A stretch of 33,094 bases of DNA from Planctomycetia bacterium (GTDB lineage: Bacteria > Planctomycetota > UBA1135 > UBA2386), in assembly GCA_005776365.1 (NCBI GenBank), contig SXPK01000126.1:1-33094 (forward strand), in the 5' to 3' direction. Position numbers and translations under genes: made by a program. Of the stretch, positions 26,419 through 33,094 are shown in pieces (position 1 is the stretch's first letter; each line of letters starts with the position of its first letter). Below the pieces are notes generated by a model. It was not told the origin of the DNA and searched no databases. It was given only the letters and a program-made list of their open reading frames with translations.

Positions 26419-26949
26419 TCAGTGGCGAGGCGGGGGGGTGCTGCGGGGCCAGCGGGAGATCTGGTGCGCCAAAGGCGCCAACATCACCAGTTGGACCAAC
26501 CGGCCCACGGTGACCCGGTAGAGGGTTGCGCACAAGCGAAGTGCCCGCAGCACGCGCGTTTGACCCAGCCGACGCACGGCGTGCTCAGCGAAGGTCCACG
26601 GGGCCCACCAACGGACGGCGAACTCACGACCGCTGTCGTCGATCGCGACGAGGTCCTTCGCGCCGCAAGCCAGCGCCGCGAGTTTGAGTGGTTGCGGCCG
26701 TTCGCCACCATGCCAGGCGACAAAGGCGACCTCGAATGCTTGGGCTCGCAGCCCGCGCAAGAACGCAAGCTTCGACCCGCGCGGTTTGTCGCTGCGAATC
26801 ACGCATCCGACGAGCGCCGGCAACAACCTCTCACGGTTCTCGTCACAGACAAAGGCCGTCCACTGCGCATTCGGCAGTCCAGCGCGCAAGCGCACCGCCA
26901 TCGCAAGCGCGTTGTCGCCATCGGTCGTCAGCATCATGGCTGCCTTCAC
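26419..26949 (-). CDS. Conserved-looking hypothetical protein at the end of the glycosyltransferase operon
   Basis: GTG start overlaps the upstream stop (GTGA, 26949-26946); MKAAMMLTTDGDNALAMAVRL...KLAFLRGLRAQAFEVAFVAWHGGERPQPLKLAALACGAKDLVAIDD loosely resembles the N-half of envelope glycosyltransferases. Confidence 0.65.
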   Translation of the reverse strand: MKAAMMLTTDGDNALAMAVRLRAGLPNAQWTAFVCDENRERLLPALVGCVIRSDKPRGSKLAFLRGLRAQAFEVAFVAWHGGERPQPLKLAALACGAKDLVAIDDSGREFAVRWWAPWTFAEHAVRRLGQTRVLRALRLCATLYRVTVGRLVQLVMLAPLAHQISRWPRSTPPPRH

Positions 26950-29312
26950 GTCGCGCCTCCCAGCGGTGACCCGCACAGATCGCGGTAGATCACGTCGAAC
27001 GCGGCAACACTCGCATCGACCGAGTATCGCTGCCGAGCCAACAACCGGCCGCTGGCGCCGAGATGCAATCGAAGCTCTTCGTCGCGCAGGAGTTCAATCA
27101 ACGAATCCGCAAAGTCACGCGCGTCCTCTGCAATGAGGCAGTGAACGCCGCCTTCTGGCTCGAGGCCTTCGCATGCAATAGGCGTTGCGACCACAGGACG
27201 GCCAGAAGCCCACGCCTCGAGCAGCTTGCCGCGCAGCCCCCCACCGGTGCGCAGCGGCAATGCTACGACCGTGGCATCCGCCAGCTCCTGCACGATGTCG
27301 TCGACATAGCCAGGAACTTCGACGATGCCAGGCTTCGCCAAGTCCGCAACCGCAGATGGCGCATTGCGGCCGACGAGGCGCAAGCGCGCGTCTGGCACCG
27401 CTTCGCGGACGAGCGGCAGGATCTCGTTCGCCAGCCATTGCGCGCCGTCGACATTTGGAGCGTGCTTGTAGTAGCCGACAAACGCGATCGTCGGAGCACC
27501 AACCCGCTCCACTTGGTCAGGAAGGTCCGGGAGCATCGTCCCGCTCGGCACCACATCGACTCGGGCCTGCGGCTCGAGTTGGCGCAACGCTTCTGCATCC
27601 ACACTCGAGAGCGCGATCGTGCGATCAAACTGTCGCAGCAACTCTTGTTCGAAGCGCGCCGCCGCGGCGATACGCAGCAGTCCCTGACCAGCGCGTTGCG
27701 CCGCCACGACCAGCGACTCGTGGCAGATGTAGACGCGCTTTTGCCGTCGGGGCTGCATGGCGACGAGATGCGCCATCTCGACATACTCGACCTGGACCAG
27801 GTCATAGTCCGTTCCCTCGAGCATGCGCTGCACGGCGCGCTGCATCGAAGGCGCGGAGTAATCGCGGAACAACCGCTGCGGCACTGCCCCGTGCAGGTTT
27901 CCTGGCATCGGGTTGCGTTCGCGCAACATCGTCACGACGTGAACGCCGAGCGCCTCGATCGCGGGCACATGGGAGGCGTCGTGCTCTTCGTCAAGAAAGG
28001 CGAACAGCGTCACGCGATGCCGTTTGGCCATCGTTTCCAGACGCCGCCAGAGCACCCACGAGCCATCGTGGCCAAGTCGCGGCAGCCGAGCCGCCAGGAC
28101 GAGAACGCGCTTGCCGTCCGGAGTCGGTGTCGGCAGAACGCCAAGATCGCGCGCACCCGCTGCTCGATGCGCCACGACTGAGTTTGCGATCGCGAAGGTC
28201 TCGACGTCGGTCCGACGATAGTGACGCCGCGAGGCGCAACGCTTCCAGAGTGCCTCCGGAATGCGCGGCACGGCTCGCAGCAGTGCCTTCAACTCGAACC
28301 ATGCCTCGCCTGCCATGGCCTCGATCGACCTGTCTGTGCGCAACACCAGCGACACGGGCTGCAGCAACAGGATGGACGCTGTCATCCAAGAGTCGGTCAC
28401 GCTGCGCCACAAGAACAAGTGCTGGTTGCGACGGATCGTGTTGTCCACGAAGCGGTCCCCGAACGCCTTGCGACTCGTGCCGCGATGCTCGTGCACGACG
28501 GCGCTCCTGGTCGTGAACAGCACGCGGTAACCGCGCTTCCACGCTTGGTAGGACAGCCCCATGTCCTCCATGTAGAAGGGGTCGTAGAGCATGTCGAAAC
28601 CGCCGATGTCCAAGAACATCCTGCGATCGAAAGCCGCGCTACCGCCGCCCGCCCACAACGTCGGCACGTAGTCGAGTTCACGCTCGTCACGCGTCGGCTC
28701 TGCGTGCGCGAGTTTGAGCCAGCCGCGTTCGATCGAACCGCGAGTGCGCCCTGTTTCTTCGCGACGCTTGTGCGGATCGCGGAAGAACACCTCCGACGTC
28801 ACGCCAAACACGTCCGGCTCCCGCAGGCCTTCGAGCAGCGGCTGCAGGAACCCGGGCTTGACGACCATGTCGTTGTTCAAGAACACCAGCACGTCGCGAG
28901 TCGCGGCCTGCACGCCTGCCGTGTTGCCGCGCACGAAGTAGCGGTTTTCCGGCAGCGCAACGACCTTGACCCATGGGTGTTCGCGCTGCAGCCACTCGAC
29001 GCTTCCGTCCGTGCTGCCGTTGTCTACGACGATCATCTCGTGGTCGCCGCGACACCGCTCGAACTCGGCGCGAACCGACGGCAGCAGTTGCTCCAGGAAG
29101 TGCTTGCCGTTCCACGACACCGTGATGACGGAAGCGGCCGAGAGATCGCGCGGCCTTAGCCGCGGCGGCGCCGAGCGCTTGCTGACGAACGGCCAGCACA
29201 GTGCATCGACGAGCAGGGTGATGCCCAGCAGCGGCCAGGTCACGACGGCGGCAGCGAGCGAACAGGCGAGGACGAGGACTGGCGTCGCAAGCAGCCAGAC
29301 GATGCGCCTCAT
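26946..29312 (-). CDS. Bifunctional glycosyltransferase: N-terminal membrane segment, GT2 domain, GT4 domain
   Basis: From MRRIVWLLATPVLVLACSLAAAVV; GT2 (SVITVSWNGKHFLEQLLPS, IVVDNGSTDGSVEW, VFLNNDMVV); GT4 (IAFVGYYKHAPNVDGAQWLANEILPLVREAVPDARLRLVGRNAP, VVALPLRTGGGLRGKLLEAWASGRPVVATPIACEG). Confidence 0.92.
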   Translation of the reverse strand: MRRIVWLLATPVLVLACSLAAAVVTWPLLGITLLVDALCWPFVSKRSAPPRLRPRDLSAASVITVSWNGKHFLEQLLPSVRAEFERCRGDHEMIVVDNGSTDGSVEWLQREHPWVKVVALPENRYFVRGNTAGVQAATRDVLVFLNNDMVVKPGFLQPLLEGLREPDVFGVTSEVFFRDPHKRREETGRTRGSIERGWLKLAHAEPTRDERELDYVPTLWAGGGSAAFDRRMFLDIGGFDMLYDPFYMEDMGLSYQAWKRGYRVLFTTRSAVVHEHRGTSRKAFGDRFVDNTIRRNQHLFLWRSVTDSWMTASILLLQPVSLVLRTDRSIEAMAGEAWFELKALLRAVPRIPEALWKRCASRRHYRRTDVETFAIANSVVAHRAAGARDLGVLPTPTPDGKRVLVLAARLPRLGHDGSWVLWRRLETMAKRHRVTLFAFLDEEHDASHVPAIEALGVHVVTMLRERNPMPGNLHGAVPQRLFRDYSAPSMQRAVQRMLEGTDYDLVQVEYVEMAHLVAMQPRRQKRVYICHESLVVAAQRAGQGLLRIAAAARFEQELLRQFDRTIALSSVDAEALRQLEPQARVDVVPSGTMLPDLPDQVERVGAPTIAFVGYYKHAPNVDGAQWLANEILPLVREAVPDARLRLVGRNAPSAVADLAKPGIVEVPGYVDDIVQELADATVVALPLRTGGGLRGKLLEAWASGRPVVATPIACEGLEPEGGVHCLIAEDARDFADSLIELLRDEELRLHLGASGRLLARQRYSVDASVAAFDVIYRDLCGSPLGGAT

Positions 29313-29408
29313 TGCGCGCGCCTCTCCGCGGCGAGCAGCAGTCGCGCTCACGCTCCTTCCCCAAGTAGCTGGTCCACGATGCCTTCCAATCGACTGGAGG
29401 ATCGGCAA

Positions 29409-29461
29409 CCGTGCGGCCACGGATGCAGGCCATGTTGGGGACAACGTCAGCCGAGGCCTGC
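29409..29461. other. Structured intergenic segment upstream of the GT2-GT4 gene
   Basis: CCGTG-CGGC-CACGG (29409-29422) followed by GCAGGCC (29425-29431)/GGCCTGC (29455-29461) enclosing ATGTTG-GGGA-CAACGT (29432-29447). Confidence 0.4.
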
Positions 29462-29563
29462 CGCGTCTCACTTCGGGACGCAGCAGCGAAGCTCCGTCGC
29501 AGTGCGCAGACCGCGTTGCGTCGGCGCCAACCGCATCCATGTCGCGGTGGCGTCGGTCCTTGG

Positions 29564-30910
29564 TCAACGAACGCGACCCGTCAACGCAGCGAGCAGGAGA
29601 CGAAGGTGGCCGCGAATGGTGTGCAGGGTCCGCATCTTCGAGTAGCCGAAGATCCGCGAAGAAAGCACGGCCGGTCGTTCCACCACGATGCCGCCGCGAC
29701 GCACGACCCGGATCAAGAACTCAGCGATGCCGAGGAAGCCGCCGCGATCGAGCGGAAGCGCTTCGACCAAGGATTTGCGAGTCACCCGACAACAACTGGT
29801 CCAAGTCGAGATCCGACGACGCAGCGCCAGGCGATACAGCACCGACAGGCTTCGCGACAGCAGCAGGCGCCAGCCCGGCACGTTGGCCACGCGCCCATCG
29901 CGGTGGTACGGAGAGGCCGTGACCACATCCGCGCCGTCGAGCAGCGGAATCATCTCGAGCAGAACCAGCGGGTCATAAGAACCGTCACAGTCGATCGAGG
30001 CGACGACCTCGTGCGCAGCCGCGAGGCACCCGGTGCGGATCGCGGCAGCGACACCGCGGTTCTTGTCGTGATGGACGAGGCGAACGTCGGTGCGTTCCGA
30101 GCACTCCTGTTGCAACGCCGCCCATGTCCCGTCGCGGCTGCAGTCGTCGACGAGCACGAACTCAAACGAGCAACGGTCGCGACCAGCGGACTTCAGCGTG
30201 TCCAGCGAGCGAAGCAGGAAGGCCACGTTCTCCACTTCGTCGAACATCGGCACGACCACTGAAACCGCGAGCGTTGCGGTGGTGACGACGCTGGGCGACG
30301 CGGCTTCGCGCTGCTGGGGATCCACCGCTGGAACGCGCAGCGGCAACGGTTGCAGCCCTAGCGCATCGACCAGCGGCGCGACCGCACGCGCCGCGAGCAA
30401 CGACTCCACGATCGCGACGGTGCGTTCCAACCCGACATAGTGCCGTCGCTGCGCGCTGCGTGAAGCCGACGTGACGCGAGGTTGTGCGGGGTCGATCTCC
30501 CAAGAACGGAAGCAGGCGACGTCGGCGGCGCAGGCGCCAATGGCCTTTGTCGCGCAGCGCAGTTCGTGGCCGCTTGCACAGCGAGGACGCGTGCCCGAGT
30601 GCGCTGCGGTGGCGATCGCTTCCTCCACGGTTCCGGCGCGCACTTCGTGCCCGCGTGGCGCGATCGAAGCGCAGAGCTCAGGATGTCGCTCGGCGACAGA
30701 CGCGTCGACGAAGAAGGTCGCGCGAGCAGACGAGCGCGCGAGCAGCGCGAGCCAGAAATCGACATGCGCAATCACCAAGGACGGCAGTCGATCGCGCTGC
30801 GACGGCAGCATCCACGCGCGAAGATCCGCGTCCTGATGCCACTCCTCGACGATCACCGCGAGCCCGAGCGGGCGCACAGCTGTCACATCGTCGCGCGCGT
30901 CGGGCGTCAC
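29564..30910 (-). CDS. Family 2 glycosyltransferase with an N-terminal degenerate polysaccharide-deacetylase-like domain
   Basis: N-term VIVEEWHQ...LLARSSARATFFVDASVAERHPELCASIAPRGHEV (NodB-like) then GT2 VSVVVPMFDEVENVAFLLRSLD, FEFVLVDDCSRDGTWAAL, SIDCDGSYDP. Confidence 0.88.
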   Translation of the reverse strand: MTPDARDDVTAVRPLGLAVIVEEWHQDADLRAWMLPSQRDRLPSLVIAHVDFWLALLARSSARATFFVDASVAERHPELCASIAPRGHEVRAGTVEEAIATAAHSGTRPRCASGHELRCATKAIGACAADVACFRSWEIDPAQPRVTSASRSAQRRHYVGLERTVAIVESLLAARAVAPLVDALGLQPLPLRVPAVDPQQREAASPSVVTTATLAVSVVVPMFDEVENVAFLLRSLDTLKSAGRDRCSFEFVLVDDCSRDGTWAALQQECSERTDVRLVHHDKNRGVAAAIRTGCLAAAHEVVASIDCDGSYDPLVLLEMIPLLDGADVVTASPYHRDGRVANVPGWRLLLSRSLSVLYRLALRRRISTWTSCCRVTRKSLVEALPLDRGGFLGIAEFLIRVVRRGGIVVERPAVLSSRIFGYSKMRTLHTIRGHLRLLLAALTGRVR

Positions 30911-30914
30911 CGGC

Positions 30915-32252
30915 TCAAGCCTCGCGCGACGCGCACGCCGCCTCGATCTCGGCCACCGTCTTGGGCGCCGCCGACGTCAGCACTTCGCGACCGCGCGCAG
31001 TCACGAGCACGTCGTCTTCGATGCGGATGCCGATGCCGCGGTACTGGGCCGGCACCTTCTTGTCCTTCTCGCCGAAGTAGAGACCTGGCTCGATCGTGAG
31101 CACCATGCCGGGCCGCAACTGGGCGGGCACGCCCTTCTCGTCCTGGTAGGAGCCGACGTCGTGCACGTCGCGGCCGAGCCAGTGGCTCGTGCCGTGCATG
31201 TACCACGGCTTGAAGGCGGCCTGCTTCACCAGCTTTGCAACGTCGCCCTTCAACACGCCGAGTTGCACGAGACCGCGTGTCAGTTCCTTCAGCACGGTCT
31301 GGTGTGGCGCGTCCCATGGCGCGCCCGGCTTCACTGCGGCGATTCCGGCGATTTGCGCACGCAACACCACCTCGTAGACCTCCCGTTGGGCCGGCTCAAA
31401 CCTGCCGCTGACGGGAAACGTGCGCGTCACATCGCCGGTGTTGCCGGCGATCTCCGCGCCAGCGTCGACGAGCAGCAGATCGCCAGCCTTCATGCGGCGG
31501 TCGTTCTCGTGGTAATGCAGCACGCACGCATTGGCGCCGCTCGCGACGATCGACCCATAGCCATTGCGCGGGCTGCCGCACATGCGAAACGCAGCCTCGA
31601 TCGCGGCCTGCACGTCGTACTCGCGCATGCCAGGCTTCGCGAACTGCATCGCCGCGACGTGCCCCGCGACGGTCGCGTCGGTCGCGCGCCGCAGCACCGC
31701 AAGCTCGTGCTCGTCTTTGCACAAGCGCATTGCCCACATCGTCGGCATCGGATCCACGACCGTGGGGAGCGCGGGCTGCTCTCGCTTCTTGCTGGCTGCG
31801 ACGCGAGCAAATGCCTCGATCAAATGTTCATCGAAGCGCCGATCAGCCGCGAACCGATGAAACACGGTGCGCTTGCCATGAAACAAGTCAGGCAGCTTGC
31901 TCCAGAACTCGGCGATCGGGTGCGACTCGTCAGCGCCAAAGGTCCTGACCGCACCCTTCACGCCATGCCGCTTGCCGTCCCAGATCTCCCGTGCCGGGTC
32001 GCGGGGACGCACGAACAACACGGCCTTGTGCTTGCCCTTCTCCGTTCGCCAAGCAGCCAGCACGCTGTCGGGTTCTGGAAAGCCAGTCAGGAAGTGGAAG
32101 TCGCTAGAAGGCCGAAAGTCCTGATGCACGTCGCTGTTGCGAATCTGCTCGTTCGCCGTCGGCAGCAGCAAGAGTCCGTCGCCGAGCTGGTCGAGCAGCT
32201 TCTGGCGGCGGCGGCGGTGCAGGGCGATGTCGGTCGTGGCGTCGCGGGACAT
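30915..32252 (-). CDS. pepP: Xaa-Pro aminopeptidase, M24B family
   Basis: N-terminal AMP_N-like region (NEQIRNSDVHQDFRPSSDFHFLTGFPEPDSV); DAGAEIAGNTGDVTRTFPVSGRF, HGTSHWLGRDVHDVG, MVLTIEPGLYF, GIGIRIEDDVLVT. Confidence 0.94.
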   Translation of the reverse strand: MSRDATTDIALHRRRRQKLLDQLGDGLLLLPTANEQIRNSDVHQDFRPSSDFHFLTGFPEPDSVLAAWRTEKGKHKAVLFVRPRDPAREIWDGKRHGVKGAVRTFGADESHPIAEFWSKLPDLFHGKRTVFHRFAADRRFDEHLIEAFARVAASKKREQPALPTVVDPMPTMWAMRLCKDEHELAVLRRATDATVAGHVAAMQFAKPGMREYDVQAAIEAAFRMCGSPRNGYGSIVASGANACVLHYHENDRRMKAGDLLLVDAGAEIAGNTGDVTRTFPVSGRFEPAQREVYEVVLRAQIAGIAAVKPGAPWDAPHQTVLKELTRGLVQLGVLKGDVAKLVKQAAFKPWYMHGTSHWLGRDVHDVGSYQDEKGVPAQLRPGMVLTIEPGLYFGEKDKKVPAQYRGIGIRIEDDVLVTARGREVLTSAAPKTVAEIEAACASREA

Positions 32253-32310
32253 TCGCGCAGGCTACGCGCGCGGACGGCGCCGCGCCAAACGCTGCCTCAG
32301 TCGTCGCCGA

Positions 32311-33093
32311 TCACAGCCCGAGGGCCGCATGCACGGCCAGCGTCGCCGACGATTTGTTGAGAGTATAGAAGTGGATGCCAGGCGCGCCGGATGCGAGCAG
32401 TTGCCGCGCCTGCTCGGCGCACCAATGCACGCCCGTGGCCACGACGGCGCTCGCGTCGGACTCAACGATCCGCAGCCGCCGCAACAACTCCTGTGGAATC
32501 CGTGAGCCGCACATCTGCGTGAAGCGCTGCGTTTGCGCAACATTGGTCACCGGCATCAAGCCAGGGACGATCGGCACATCAATCCCTGCCGACCGGGCGC
32601 GGCGAGCGAATGCGCGGAAGTCCTCGTTGTCGAAGAACAGTTGGCTGACCAAGAAGTCGACGCCGTTGTCCACCTTGGTGACGAGATGCTTCAGGTCTCG
32701 CTCCAGATCGCGCGTCTCGACGTGACCCTCGGGGTAACAGGCGGCGCCAACGCAGACATCAAAGCCTTCGTCGCGAATGAACTTCACCAGCTCGCTCGCA
32801 TACGAAAAACCGCCGACGACCGGCTTGAACTCAGTCTCGCCCTTCGGCGGATCGCCACGCAGCGCGAGCACGTTCTGCACGCCCGCGCCGACGAGACGCT
32901 TCAGCACTTCGCGGATCTCCGCCTTCGTGCTGCCGACACAGGTCAGGTGCGCCATCGTCGTCAGGCCGAGGTCGCGCTGGATGCGCGTGACCAGTTCGAT
33001 CGTTCGATCGCGCGTGCTGCCTCCTGCACCATAGGTCACCGACACGAACGAAGGGCGGCACGAGCGCAGTTCGCCGGCGGTCTTGTAGAGCGT
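32311..33093 (-). CDS. metF: 5,10-methylenetetrahydrofolate reductase (5' end beyond window)
   Basis: PSFVSVTYGAGGSTRDRTIELV, AHLTCVGSTKAEI, NVLALRGDPP, DFLVSQLFFDNEDF, PIVPGLMPVTN. Confidence 0.95.
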   Translation of the reverse strand, partial: TLYKTAGELRSCRPSFVSVTYGAGGSTRDRTIELVTRIQRDLGLTTMAHLTCVGSTKAEIREVLKRLVGAGVQNVLALRGDPPKGETEFKPVVGGFSYASELVKFIRDEGFDVCVGAACYPEGHVETRDLERDLKHLVTKVDNGVDFLVSQLFFDNEDFRAFARRARSAGIDVPIVPGLMPVTNVAQTQRFTQMCGSRIPQELLRRLRIVESDASAVVATGVHWCAEQARQLLASGAPGIHFYTLNKSSATLAVHAALGL

Positions 33094-33094
33094 C

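Noticed and set aside
29313-29567. N-terminal extension of the GT2-GT4 ORF from a TTG at 29567 (TTGA overlap)
   Set aside because: The 85-residue extension is Arg-rich and not protein-like; ATG at 29312 opens directly onto a hydrophobic segment. Left as intergenic, though TTG coupling cannot be fully excluded.
1-33094. Search for CRISPR arrays, tRNA/rRNA genes, transposases, integrases, phage or toxin-antitoxin genes
   Set aside because: No regularly spaced direct repeats, cloverleaf-like segments or mobile-element protein motifs were seen by eye; tRNAscan-SE, a CRISPR finder and HMM searches would be decisive.

Overview
This looks like a 33.1-kb chromosomal window from a high-GC Gram-negative bacterium. 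The secreted-protein architectures suggest a Planctomycetota-like lineage, but that is inference. Coding density is high, with about 25 supported CDSs. I see no tRNA, rRNA, CRISPR array, transposase or phage genes. In order: mutS 3' end (partial), a FlgO-like plus LPP20-like lipoprotein pair, a TonB-dependent receptor, an acyltransferase-3, a di-c-heme lipoprotein fused to an ethylbenzene-dehydrogenase-type heme domain, an SGNH/GDSL hydrolase, a HAD-IG 5'-nucleotidase, a GDPD/PLC-like lipoprotein, an unknown protein, Hsp20, a TMTC-like membrane TPR protein, a CDP-paratose-2-epimerase-like SDR, an unknown lipoprotein, a CobB-type sirtuin coupled to a cyclophilin, a large secreted protein, two LptF/LptG-family permeases with a coupled 38-aa membrane microprotein, a divergent tandem-domain LPS-kinase-like protein, a glycosyltransferase cluster including GT2-GT4 and degenerate NodB-GT2 fusions, a PepP-like aminopeptidase, and metF (partial). 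The strongest non-coding signals are: (i) a bulged 11-bp helix that would sequester the hsp20 Shine-Dalgarno, a candidate RNA thermometer; (ii) a nested inverted repeat with four alternating TTGG(C)-type half-sites in a divergent intergenic region; (iii) recurrent tandem hairpins without U-tracts at gene boundaries. The strongest coding signals are the lptFG-microprotein/tandem-kinase divergon and the fused glycosyltransferases, which may form an unusual envelope-glycolipid locus.
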